Below, piece after piece: positions 1 to 8,140 of a stretch of 64,000 nt of DNA. Location: NCBI GenBank assembly GCA_937873155.1, contig CALMVZ010000008.1, positions 1 through 64,000 on the forward strand, given 5' to 3'. The notes below the pieces were generated by a model. It was not told the DNA's origin. It saw only the letters and a program-made list of their open reading frames with translations, and searched no databases. Origin of the DNA: an uncultured Bacteroidota bacterium. Its GTDB lineage: Bacteria; Bacteroidota; Bacteroidia; B-17B0; Aurantibacillaceae. The position numbers were made by a program, and so were the translations under genes. Every line of letters starts with the position of its first letter. Within the stretch, counting starts at the first letter, position 1.

Positions 1-123
1 CTTATCATTAAATCCGTACCTATACTGACTGCCAGTAGTTTGCCTTCCAGGCATTGGACTACCGAATGAATAGTAATTAATTCTTAAAATCAAGTAGTTG
101 AGATCATTTTTTGAAGGAAAATC
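1..123 (-). CDS. RHS repeat-associated core fragment (partial, leaves the window)
   Basis: The minus-strand frame is open from a TAA at 124-126 to the window edge. It reads YSFGSPMPGRQTTGSQYRYG followed by FNDK. This is the hallmark of the RHS core (YxFGxxMPGR...YRYGFNxKE) that precedes the variable C-terminal toxin region in RHS/YD-repeat proteins of Bacteroidota. Only about 41 codons are open upstream, so the large YD-repeat body is missing. This is a displaced C-terminal cassette or a truncated remnant. It lies 24 bases beyond the stop of the tyrosine recombinase, on the same strand. Possible starts are the TTG at 93 or the ATG at 54; neither is convincing. Confidence 0.6.
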
Positions 124-147
124 TTATAAAAATGACGTTTTTTGATC

Positions 148-1242
148 TTAGTTCATGATGGGTTTGGAAGCTTCTATCTGGCTTATTTTTTCAAAAACTT
201 TATCTGTATGTTCATCAACATAGGCCTGTGCAAATTCAACGTAACGGTAAAATTCCTTGCTACCTGCTGCATGCCCCGAAATTTTTCTTACAACTTGGTC
301 TGGCATACCCAAACGTAACATGGTAGTGATAGCAGTGCGACGCATTGTGTGTGTAGTTATGTGATCAGCTAATGTGTAATGTAATTTTTTAGCTGCGTTC
401 TTATAAACGATATATTTCACACCGCGTTTCGAACGATATTTGGTGAGCGGCTCTTTAAAATCAAGATATTTAGCCAATTGTTTCAAGCAAGTATTCAACC
501 AAGCGTTACTGTGTTGCGGGAGTAGTGTGTCTTTTTTTATAATGTATTTTTTTAATATTTCTACTGCATAATCCGGTAATTTAATACTTGTATTGGTTCC
601 GGTTTTAAGAGAAGTTACTTTTAAATAATAAGTGTTATTGTAAAATTGAAGGTTCTCCTTCTTCAGTTTCATGAGGTCCGAAAAACGAAGCGCTACTGTA
701 CAGCCAAAAATAAAGATGTCCTTTACTTTCACAAGATGTTCCGGTAATTTAGAATTCAGATCTTTATCATAGATCAAATAATTCAATTGTTCAGGCGTTA
801 GTACTACAATCGGAACTTCTTCTGAAGGCGCATAGAAACTTTTATGAAAATCACCAACCTGTATACTAAGTTCCGAATTAAGGTAATTATAATAAGTACG
901 CAATCCTTTAACAACTAAACCAACATAGTTATCATAAAGATCTTTTTTTGTGTAGAGATAATCAGTGAATTCAGTAATAAATTTCTTGTTGTATTTTTTT
1001 GCAATTTCTTTTTCCTTGGCTGTTAAATTATTTACGAGGTAAAGCCTTGGCTCAAAACCTGTATCACGCACAAAATCATTCACGAGATTACGTATATAAA
1101 TGTAATTTTCAATGGTGGAGTGCCTGATACGTTTTCCGTCTTTTTTTATTCGTCTTCCTTTAGAAGTATCCTTTATAAGTCTATCGTAGAATCCAAAAAA
1201 AGAATCGGCCTCAAGGTATTTTGTCTTTTTAGTGATACGCAT
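148..1242 (-). CDS. Tyrosine recombinase / phage-type integrase
   Basis: A 364-residue site-specific recombinase. Residues about 1-140 are an Arg/Lys-rich N-terminal region with a SAM-like core-binding fold; the rest is the catalytic domain. Visible catalytic elements are Arg186 (ALRFSDL), Lys213 (SLKTG), His298-x-x-Arg301 (HTMR), His324 (SGHA) and a Tyr nucleophile at 332 or 334 (FYRYVEF). It matches the integrases of Bacteroidota mobile elements, with a divergent N-terminus. The start is 15 bases after the stop of the upstream SBBP-repeat gene, and the RHS fragment follows directly. No other mobility gene is visible, so it may be an isolated integrase, a remnant, or a locus-specific invertase. 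Confidence 0.9.
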   Translation of the reverse strand: MRITKKTKYLEADSFFGFYDRLIKDTSKGRRIKKDGKRIRHSTIENYIYIRNLVNDFVRDTGFEPRLYLVNNLTAKEKEIAKKYNKKFITEFTDYLYTKKDLYDNYVGLVVKGLRTYYNYLNSELSIQVGDFHKSFYAPSEEVPIVVLTPEQLNYLIYDKDLNSKLPEHLVKVKDIFIFGCTVALRFSDLMKLKKENLQFYNNTYYLKVTSLKTGTNTSIKLPDYAVEILKKYIIKKDTLLPQHSNAWLNTCLKQLAKYLDFKEPLTKYRSKRGVKYIVYKNAAKKLHYTLADHITTHTMRRTAITTMLRLGMPDQVVRKISGHAAGSKEFYRYVEFAQAYVDEHTDKVFEKISQIEASKPIMN

Positions 1243-1257
1243 AAATAAAGTAGCTTG

Positions 1258-4200
1258 TCAATTCTTTAATAATTTAATGGATAAAGAGTTATCTTCACTC
1301 TTAATTTTAAGAATATATATGCCTGATAAAAGTCTGTCGGTATCAATGAACGTTATTCGCTGATTTAAGGTATGTTTTTGAATTACCTGACCCAATAAAT
1401 TCCTGATCTCCATTTCACTGTTAGCGCTTACTTCATTTAATTCAATAGTTACATGTTGATCAAACGGATTAGGGTATATTTTAAATTTCGTCGGAGTAGT
1501 GAGCGTTTCTAAACTTGTACAAAGAGATACCTGTTGAAGTATGCTAGCGCCTGATGAACAACCGTTGACATCAGTTCCGAGTACTGTATAGGTCGTGGTA
1601 GTGCTTGGTGAAACAACGGTGACCGAACCTGTAGCGCTGGTATTCCAAGTATAAGTCATTGCACCTGTCGAACTAAGTGTTGCGGTTTGTCCTAAACAAA
1701 TTAGTGTATTGGAGGTAAAAACGGTCACTGTCGGATTAGGGTTTGCACTTATACATACAGTGGCTGAATTTGAACAGCCATTTGCATCAGTGCCATTAAC
1801 AGAGAAGGTACACAAACAAGCTGAGCTAAAAGTAAAACATGGGGATTGTTGCGTTGATGTAAACGCACAAGGGCCTGTCCACGTATAAGTATTGGCTCCC
1901 GAACTGAATAAACAACCCGTACTTCCTGAACAAACGGATGATGAACTTGCAGTCAATACAGGTAATGGATTTACAGTAATAGTAATGGCTGATCTTGTTG
2001 GACTTAATGTGCATGTTTGCGCTTCGGCATAATATGTATAAGTGCCCGGACTTAAAGTCGGGGTTGTGTAAACACTGCCAGTGTTTATAGCTGTAGTTGA
2101 ACTCACTGAAGCATACCAGCTGATGGTTCCAAAGCCCTGAACATTTAATGTTGTAGAATTTCCGGCACATATATTAAGTGCTGTACTTGCAGTTATATTC
2201 ATTGGAACTGGAGGGGAAGAGCAGTCATGGAATCTTACAAGAAAACCTTCCTGCGCTCCACTGGGCGATTGCTGGAAGCTACCGGGACTTGCCAATACAT
2301 TATTTGTAGTTGTGCTTACTCCACACATATAAATATTATGAGCTTTGTCGGCAGCACAGCAAAATGCATTCTCAACACCGGTCCCACCATAATATGTCCC
2401 GGATTTGCGTGTACCAGTAGCGTCAAATTTTACAAGGAAACCGTCTGCTCCTCCGCCGGCGTAAGAGGGTTGATAACCGTTAGCTGTAGCAATAATTGTC
2501 CCTGTAGCGGTAGGAGTGTAACCACATATGAATACGTTACCAAAAATATCAGTAGTACATTCTTCGGCATATTCATCACTTATACCTCCATAAAAGGTAG
2601 CCCATTGCCGTATCCCCGAGGAATTGAATTTGGCAAGATAAGTATCATATGTACCTCCGCCATAAATGCTTTGATGACTACCAGGAGTTGCTACTATAGT
2701 GCCAGTGCTATTCTGGCAAGTACCCAACAAATAAATGTTATTGTATAGATCAACTGCGCAGGAATACCCTGTTTCTACTGTGTTGCTACCATAATAAGTT
2801 CCCCATTGCCTGACCCCACTACTATTTAGTTTTACAAGAAAAGCATCAAAACCGCCACCGCCATAAGTGCTTTGGTGGCTACCAGTAGTTGCAATTCCTG
2901 TTCCTGTGTTTGTATCTGTATAACCACCAAATATAATATTACCGGCTCCATCTGTTTTGCATGAGTAAATACTCTCTCCACCAGGCCCCCCATAATAAGT
3001 AGACCATAATCTAGAACCGGATGCATCGAATTTTGTAACGAAGCCATCTATAGATCCTGCATAAACGGATTGATGGCTACCAGTAGTCGCTATAATTGTA
3101 CTTGTACTGGTTCCTGTCGATCCAGTTAAATAGATATTTCCCAAAAGGTCAGTAGCACATGAAGCGTAACCCGATTCATTACCTGTCCCGCCATAATAAG
3201 TACCCCACTGGCGGAAGCCTGCTGAGTCGAATTTAACGAGAAACTCATCTGATGCACCACCATATGTTAGCTGATGACCACCTGAAGCAATAGCTGCGGT
3301 TGTACTGGAACTGGTAACTCCACAAAGAAAAATGTTTTTGTTGAGATCAGTCGCGCAGGAATGGCCCTGTTCTCCTCCTGATCCACCATAATAAGTAGCC
3401 CATAACCTGTTACCCAACGAATCGAATTTGACAAGAAAACTGTCATCAGCGCCTCCAAGTATTGTTTGATGAGCTCCGCTTGTTGCTATTAATGTACTTG
3501 TGCTGGTTGTCTGACCACATATATATATATTGCCGGATTCATCAGTAGTCGTATGTCTGACAAAATCTCCTCCGCTACCTCCGTAATAAGTTCCCCAAAC
3601 GCGAACCGATGGATCGATGATCAGAGCTTTTTCTGGATTTGCATTTGATATATCGAAACTAACGACTCCATTTTTTACGACCCATTTGGCAGGAATTGTT
3701 TTTTCATCCTGAAAAACTAAAGGCGCCGCTTCCTGTATTTCACCGAATGGTGTTTCAATAATTAATTCACCTTTTTTATTTACGATTATCTGCTTCGCCC
3801 CTTTAATCTGTAATTTAATTTGGCTGTAGTCTGCCTTGGGGGCCACAATGTAATCATATTTCAAAGTTTTATTCTTACCATAAAAATGGACATCTATTCC
3901 ATTATAAACATTTTTATAAGTTACGTCAGAATACGACCTGACCTCTTTGGCACCATTGGGACAAGATTCCAAGTAAAAATTAGTATACCCTTTCAACGGG
4001 ACACTCTTTTCAATAAGTAAGTTATTTTGATTGTCCAGCCAAGAGAGATCTATACGATAGCAGGTGATTTTTTTGGAATCGGGATTTTTTTTAAATATTT
4101 GATAAGAAATACCCCTTTTGCGAAGGTGAAAATTCAGATTATCGCTTAGTCCGCTAAAAAGCACATCTCCTACTGGTTGATAATGTTGATTGCTGATTTG

Positions 4201-4305
4201 ACCTTTATTCTCAATAAAGCAGAGAGATTCGGATACCTGAGATAGAAATCTTAGGTTCAATCCTGATAAAATAAAAACAAGAAGGTATTTAAAGTAGTTA
4301 TTCAT
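1258..4305 (-). CDS. Secreted SBBP-repeat protein with T9SS sorting domain
   Basis: The likely start is the ATG at 4305 (MNNYFKYLLVFILSG, a signal peptide). The frame runs further upstream to 4428, but that would overlap the glycosyltransferase gene. About 1015 residues. After an N-terminal beta-rich domain of about 230 residues come seven copies of a 55-60 residue SBBP (beta-propeller-like) repeat, each starting W(G/A/S)TYYGG and ending DGFLVKFD. Two cysteine-containing PKD/Ig-like domains follow. The last ~75 residues are a type A sorting domain (KIYPNPFD ... GIYILKI), so the protein should be exported by T9SS and attached to or released from the surface. An adhesive or scaffolding role is inference. 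Confidence 0.9.
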   Translation of the reverse strand: MNNYFKYLLVFILSGLNLRFLSQVSESLCFIENKGQISNQHYQPVGDVLFSGLSDNLNFHLRKRGISYQIFKKNPDSKKITCYRIDLSWLDNQNNLLIEKSVPLKGYTNFYLESCPNGAKEVRSYSDVTYKNVYNGIDVHFYGKNKTLKYDYIVAPKADYSQIKLQIKGAKQIIVNKKGELIIETPFGEIQEAAPLVFQDEKTIPAKWVVKNGVVSFDISNANPEKALIIDPSVRVWGTYYGGSGGDFVRHTTTDESGNIYICGQTTSTSTLIATSGAHQTILGGADDSFLVKFDSLGNRLWATYYGGSGGEQGHSCATDLNKNIFLCGVTSSSTTAAIASGGHQLTYGGASDEFLVKFDSAGFRQWGTYYGGTGNESGYASCATDLLGNIYLTGSTGTSTSTIIATTGSHQSVYAGSIDGFVTKFDASGSRLWSTYYGGPGGESIYSCKTDGAGNIIFGGYTDTNTGTGIATTGSHQSTYGGGGFDAFLVKLNSSGVRQWGTYYGSNTVETGYSCAVDLYNNIYLLGTCQNSTGTIVATPGSHQSIYGGGTYDTYLAKFNSSGIRQWATFYGGISDEYAEECTTDIFGNVFICGYTPTATGTIIATANGYQPSYAGGGADGFLVKFDATGTRKSGTYYGGTGVENAFCCAADKAHNIYMCGVSTTTNNVLASPGSFQQSPSGAQEGFLVRFHDCSSPPVPMNITASTALNICAGNSTTLNVQGFGTISWYASVSSTTAINTGSVYTTPTLSPGTYTYYAEAQTCTLSPTRSAITITVNPLPVLTASSSSVCSGSTGCLFSSGANTYTWTGPCAFTSTQQSPCFTFSSACLCTFSVNGTDANGCSNSATVCISANPNPTVTVFTSNTLICLGQTATLSSTGAMTYTWNTSATGSVTVVSPSTTTTYTVLGTDVNGCSSGASILQQVSLCTSLETLTTPTKFKIYPNPFDQHVTIELNEVSANSEMEIRNLLGQVIQKHTLNQRITFIDTDRLLSGIYILKIKSEDNSLSIKLLKN

Positions 4306-4348
4306 TGTTTCCAATATTAAACTTACAAAAAAAATGTGAAGGTTCAAA

Positions 4349-5041
4349 CTAGTATTTGAGAAGGCACCATAGAGCGCGTATCCCATCAGTAAAACCAATT
4401 TTTTTTCCTGAATTGTAACTTCTTGCATTATACAATATTGGAATCGAATCGATTTTTATGCCTTCGATCTTATCAAGTTGCCTCGACAATTCTATTTCTA
4501 TTCCAAAATTATCCTCTGATAAGGATAGATTTTTTAAAAATTTCGTTTTTATCAATTTATGACAGGTTTCAACATCCGGTAATTTAGTGGATGCTTTTAT
4601 ATTATATAAAAAGCTAATTAATTTATTTGCAAATAAAAACAACTTAGTTTGATGAACTTCCTTTTGTCCATAACGATTACCGTAAACGGCGTCCAGCTGT
4701 TTTGTTATTAAGAATTCAAGAAGTTTATTAATATTATTTGTGTCATATTCAAGATCGGCATCATGAAAAATTACAAGATCACCAATTACGTGTTCCAATC
4801 CCAGCCTAAGGCAAAATCCTTTTCCCTTGTTTTCATTATTTCTTATATGAAGTATATTTTCTTTAGAAAAAAAAGTAATAAAATCTTTAATTATCTTATC
4901 ACTAAGATCGGTTGAGTTGTCGTCTACGACAATTATTTGCTTTGAAAAACCATGGTATAATTTTAACGACACCAGTTGTTCAAGAACACTTTGTAGATGC
5001 CTTTCTTCATTGAATACAGGTACAATAATTGATAAAATCAT
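4349..5041 (-). CDS. Dpm1-like family 2 glycosyltransferase
   Basis: A 230-residue GT-A enzyme resembling dolichyl/polyprenyl-phosphate mannose synthases. It starts SIIVPVFNEE, has the nucleotide-binding VVDDNSTD segment at about 37-45 and the metal-binding FHDADLEYD (DxD-like) at about 92-100, and lacks C-terminal membrane helices. Members move a sugar from a nucleotide donor to a lipid phosphate at the inner face of the membrane. Its ATG overlaps the stop of the upstream TMTC-like gene by four bases (ATGA), implying translational coupling. It may therefore charge the lipid carrier used by that membrane enzyme. Donor sugar unknown. Confidence 0.85.
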   Translation of the reverse strand: MILSIIVPVFNEERHLQSVLEQLVSLKLYHGFSKQIIVVDDNSTDLSDKIIKDFITFFSKENILHIRNNENKGKGFCLRLGLEHVIGDLVIFHDADLEYDTNNINKLLEFLITKQLDAVYGNRYGQKEVHQTKLFLFANKLISFLYNIKASTKLPDVETCHKLIKTKFLKNLSLSEDNFGIEIELSRQLDKIEGIKIDSIPILYNARSYNSGKKIGFTDGIRALWCLLKY

Positions 5042-6675
5042 AAATTGTATTTCCTTATCAAATTAGCCGCGCCGTTATGCCCCCTGGTTTTAGCCTTTAT
5101 TAAATAATCTTTTGCTATTTCATTGTTGTTTTCTTTTAAATAGTAAGCTCCTATATTATATAACACTTCTGGATGGGAATTGTTTATTTTTTCAGCCATT
5201 TTGAACTCGCGAAGGGCTTCTTGACTTTTTCCAATTGTATAATAGCAAATACCTAAATTGTTATGCGCCTCCATGTAATTTTTTTTGCGAAATATAGCTT
5301 TATTGAAATAGATGATGCTTGAATCGGTTTTCCCGGAACCTGCAAGACTCCAGGCATAATTATTTAAATAATATGCATTTGAGGAATCTGAAGCAACAGC
5401 TTTTTTCAGGAATTGATTTGCGATTTTGAATTTTGCAAGACTATTGTAATAATAACCGATGTTATTATTTGCCATGCCGTTATTCGGGTTAAGGTTTAAT
5501 TCATACTTGAACATTGTCTCTGAATTTTTCCAATTTTTTACGTGCGAAAAAGTCAAATAGGAAAAGCAAAGAAGAAGAGCTATACTTATATTTTGAAGAG
5601 TTTTGATGCTCATAGCTTTTTCAAAAATAGAAAAAAGAATAAGCGGTGGGAAAACGCACGATAAATAGAAATATCTATCACTGACATAGGAGTGCGTATT
5701 GGGTACAATTTGTAAAATCGGCAGTAATAAAATTAACCATATGAGGATTAAACTTAATACTAGTTTTTTCTTTCTTAAAAGATAGAGGGAAGTTAGCACA
5801 CTCATCCCAATAAAAAAAAACAATATTAGAGGACCTGTTGTAAATAGATCTGTGGCCTTGGGAAAAAAGTGAAATAAAGACAATTTTATAGGAACAAAGG
5901 TTTTAGAAAAATAGTACCCGACCTCGCTAATAAATAAATATCCTTTCTGAAAAAAGGAATAATCACTGATATTTAACTTTCCGGTTGAATTATTTTTAAT
6001 ACAGAAATATGAGATGACAGAAGTAATGAATGAAATAAGGAAGAAGGGAACTAGTTTAATAATTGTTGCCATTTTAATTTTCCGTTCTGAGAAATATGTA
6101 TAGATCAGCAAAATGACAGGCAAAGTAATTGCCATTGGTTTTGCGAGGCAAGAAAAAATAAAGAATACAAAGCTTACAAAATAAAATTTAAAAAATTTGT
6201 TTTGTAGATATTTAATGTAATAAATTGCGGAGAATAAAAAGAAAAACATATAGAGTACGTCTTTTCTTTCTGTGATCCAACAGACACTCTCAGTATTAAG
6301 AGGATTTAGCCCGAAAAAAATCAGTATTAAAAAGATTAATTCATTTCGGACCTTAAGAAGATCAAGTAACTTGAATATTAAAATTATGTTCAGCAGATGG
6401 ATTATTAAATTCGTCAAATGAAATCCTGTTGCCCTGCCGCTAAATAAAAATTGATCAATATAATAACTGCATATTGTAAGTGGTACATAAAGGATAGTCG
6501 CTTTTGCCTTAAATATATCTATAACGTTCTCTAAAGTGAATTTCTTTATATAAGGATTATTGATAACGTATTCAGGATCGTCATAGTAAATAAAGTCTGC
6601 CTGTAGTATGGGTGAATAGGCTATTATTGTAATAATTAAAATTATCAAAAGTCCCCATTTTGATTTCGCAAACAT
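5038..6675 (-). CDS. TMTC-like multi-spanning membrane protein with C-terminal TPRs
   Basis: 545 residues. About ten hydrophobic helices (residues 8-370) are followed by four or five tetratricopeptide repeats (about 385-540). The first periplasmic loop has FIYYDDPEYVINNPYI and the next helix begins GFHLTNLIIHLLN, the pattern of the TMTC/DUF1736 family. Eukaryotic TMTC proteins are GT-C O-mannosyltransferases using polyprenyl-phosphate mannose. The overlapping Dpm1-like gene supports a comparable lipid-linked glycosyl transfer onto exported proteins, but the acceptor and sugar are inference. The DNA is visibly more AT-rich than the core genes to the right, which suggests acquisition. Confidence 0.75.
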   Translation of the reverse strand: MFAKSKWGLLIILIITIIAYSPILQADFIYYDDPEYVINNPYIKKFTLENVIDIFKAKATILYVPLTICSYYIDQFLFSGRATGFHLTNLIIHLLNIILIFKLLDLLKVRNELIFLILIFFGLNPLNTESVCWITERKDVLYMFFFLFSAIYYIKYLQNKFFKFYFVSFVFFIFSCLAKPMAITLPVILLIYTYFSERKIKMATIIKLVPFFLISFITSVISYFCIKNNSTGKLNISDYSFFQKGYLFISEVGYYFSKTFVPIKLSLFHFFPKATDLFTTGPLILFFFIGMSVLTSLYLLRKKKLVLSLILIWLILLLPILQIVPNTHSYVSDRYFYLSCVFPPLILFSIFEKAMSIKTLQNISIALLLCFSYLTFSHVKNWKNSETMFKYELNLNPNNGMANNNIGYYYNSLAKFKIANQFLKKAVASDSSNAYYLNNYAWSLAGSGKTDSSIIYFNKAIFRKKNYMEAHNNLGICYYTIGKSQEALREFKMAEKINNSHPEVLYNIGAYYLKENNNEIAKDYLIKAKTRGHNGAANLIRKYNL

Positions 6676-7020
6676 AGGTTTAAATATAAAGAAATTTGCT
6701 ATATCAAAAACTGCAACTTGATATTGTAAACTCCCCTCTAATTAGACTATCATAAAAACACTAAACTAAACCCAATTATCAAATTGATTGACTTCCCTTA
6801 CAAAAAGCATATGAGTTAATGGGAACCAATAAACGCAAATAGCTAAGACATTGCAAAGCACTTTTTAGAAGAAGAAAAAATAAAATAGAAGCCTGGATTT
6901 ATAAACCAGATTTGTAAAATGGTTGATGGAAAATTCTTTTAAAATGAATCCTAAGAATAGAAAAACTCAAATGATAGTTTGAAATAGTTTAGAATTTGTT
7001 CCCCCAATCGTTTCCCACTA
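6676..7020. other. Intergenic stretch with no gene recognised
   Basis: About 350 AT-rich bases between the TMTC-like gene and the tRNA-Asp terminator. All frames are broken by stops. A short imperfect palindrome (CTGG...CCAG at about 6892-6908) and two CCC-containing motifs near 7001-7018 are the only patterns seen. It may be the scar of an insertion near the tRNA, but no duplicated tRNA end is visible. Confidence 0.4.
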
Positions 7021-7057
7021 AAAATAAAAAACCTGTAAGTTATTTACTTACAGGTTT
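7021..7057 (-). terminator. Rho-independent terminator of tRNA-Asp
   Basis: A perfect 12-bp stem (AAACCTGTAAGT / ACTTACAGGTTT, 7029-7040 with 7046-7057) and 5-base loop. On the minus strand it is followed by a T-rich tract. It sits 16 bases past the 3' end of the tRNA. Confidence 0.9.
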
Positions 7058-7073
7058 ATGTGATTTTAAGCTG

Positions 7074-7147
7074 CGGTCCGGACGGGACTCGAACCCGCGA
7101 CCTCCGCCGTGACAGGGCGGCATTCTAACCAGCTGAACTACCGGACC
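7074..7147 (-). tRNA. tRNA-Asp (GTC)
   Basis: A 74-base cloverleaf on the minus strand. The acceptor stem is GGTCCGG/CCGGACC with discriminator G. The D arm is GTTC...GAAT. The anticodon stem CCGCC/GGCGG encloses CTGTCAC, giving anticodon GTC (aspartate). The T arm is GCGGG-TTCGAGT-CCCGT. The 3' CCA is not encoded. A good promoter lies about 60 bases upstream and a strong terminator directly downstream. Confidence 0.97.
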
Positions 7148-7207
7148 GTTTACCCTACCAGAAAGTGTAAAATCGCTAAATCTTTCTACTTTATGGTTTT
7201 GGGACTG

Positions 7208-7238
7208 CAAATGTAACACATTTACTAATCTATCCAAA
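7208..7238 (-). promoter_or_regulatory. Bacteroidota-type promoter for tRNA-Asp
   Basis: On the minus strand, TTTG (7238-7235) is separated by exactly 19 bases from TACATTTG (7215-7208). This matches the primary sigma consensus of Bacteroidota (-33 TTTG, -7 TAnnTTTG). Transcription would start about 55 bases before the mature tRNA. Confidence 0.75.
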
Positions 7239-7273
7239 ATTTTTTTACCTAAGAAAAGGGAGGAATATTAATT

Positions 7274-7312
7274 AAAAACCCTGAAGCAGAACAAGCGTGC
7301 TTCAGGGTTTTT
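7274..7312. terminator. Hairpin terminator downstream of the peroxiredoxin gene
   Basis: A 15-bp perfect stem (AAAAACCCTGAAGCA / TGCTTCAGGGTTTTT; 7274-7288 with 7298-7312) with a 9-base loop. A and T tracts on either side let it work in both directions. It lies 18 bases past the peroxiredoxin stop and insulates the tRNA promoter. Confidence 0.9.
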
Positions 7313-7330
7313 ATTTATTGAGAATCCTAT

Positions 7331-8140
7331 TTATGCATTTGTGATCTGGCGGGCATGATCAACAGCATTTACTTCTGTGATCACATTCTTAATTGTACCC
7401 TCAAAACCGATTACAAAAGTGGTCCTTACAAGGCCGTCATAAATACGTCCGAATAATTGTTTTGGCCCCCACACATCATATGCTTTAATGATCGCTTTAT
7501 CCGTATCAGCAATAAGAGGATACGGCAAACTGTATTTACTTGCAAAACGTTCGTGCGAATCAACACCATCCGGACTCACACCAATTACGGCGTAATTATT
7601 ATCGTTCAGGTATTGGTATTCATCACGGAGATTGCAGGCTTCTATTGTACATGTTTCAGTATCGTCTTCCGGATAAAAGAAAAGAACAATGTTCTTACCC
7701 GGAAAATCCAATGAAGTGATACGGTTACCATTTTGATCTATACCTTCAAAGAATGGAGCAGGATCACCGGGTTTTAAATGGGTCACATGTTTTTTAAATG
7801 TTTCCCGGGTAGAAGTCTCATTCGAATCAACATGATTTGCTGCAGGTTTTGTATCGAGAACTTCTGTTTTAATAGTTTTCGGTTTAGAAACTTTTGCAAC
7901 CGGTTTTTTTGGTGCAGCTTTTTTTGTTTTTTTCGGAGCGGATTTTTTCTTGGCTACTTTCTTAACTGTTTTTTTCTTCGCTACTTTTTTAGCGATTTTC
8001 TTTTTTACCTTTTTTGGTGCAGTTTTTTTCTTCGCGACTTTCTTTTTAGTCTTTTTTGCCCCTTTTGTCTTTTTACTCCCTTTAGTCTTCTTAGAAGCTT
8101 TTTTCGGAGCGGCTTTTTTCTTTTTTGCTTTCTTTGCCAT
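7331..8140 (-). CDS. Peroxiredoxin (Bcp type) with histone H1-like lysine-rich N-terminus
   Basis: 269 residues. Residues 1-82 are almost entirely Lys, Ala, Pro, Thr and Val in KKAAPKK/VAKKK-type repeats, like the C-terminal tail of histone H1 or bacterial AlgP/Hc1-like proteins. After a linker (about 83-118), residues 119-269 form an AhpC/TSA thioredoxin-fold domain of the Bcp/PrxQ family. The peroxidatic Cys164 and resolving Cys169 are in TETCTIEAC, the usual five-residue spacing. Bcp enzymes reduce peroxides with thioredoxin. The tail probably binds DNA, which would place peroxide removal at the nucleoid; that is inference. Bcp proteins are normally about 150 residues. The start overlaps the 3' end of nth by 50 bases. 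Confidence 0.9.
   Translation of the reverse strand: MAKKAKKKKAAPKKASKKTKGSKKTKGAKKTKKKVAKKKTAPKKVKKKIAKKVAKKKTVKKVAKKKSAPKKTKKAAPKKPVAKVSKPKTIKTEVLDTKPAANHVDSNETSTRETFKKHVTHLKPGDPAPFFEGIDQNGNRITSLDFPGKNIVLFFYPEDDTETCTIEACNLRDEYQYLNDNNYAVIGVSPDGVDSHERFASKYSLPYPLIADTDKAIIKAYDVWGPKQLFGRIYDGLVRTTFVIGFEGTIKNVITEVNAVDHARQITNA

Noticed and set aside
148-1242. Prophage or integrative conjugative element
   Set aside because: No structural, replication, mobilisation or conjugation genes accompany the integrase, and no flanking direct repeats were recognised.
2227-2748. Long plus-strand frame (173 codons) inside the SBBP-repeat gene
   Set aside because: It is the reverse of repeated Gly/Thr/Tyr codons; its periodicity follows the SBBP repeats and it has no start context or family resemblance.
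1258-4305. Repeated 170-base units as tandem mobile repeats or CRISPR-like array
   Set aside because: They are coding SBBP repeats with conserved residues and diverged codons; no spacers or cas genes.
7040-7237. 65-codon minus-strand frame across the tRNA
   Set aside because: It covers tRNA-Asp, its promoter and terminator; tRNA structure explains the conservation.
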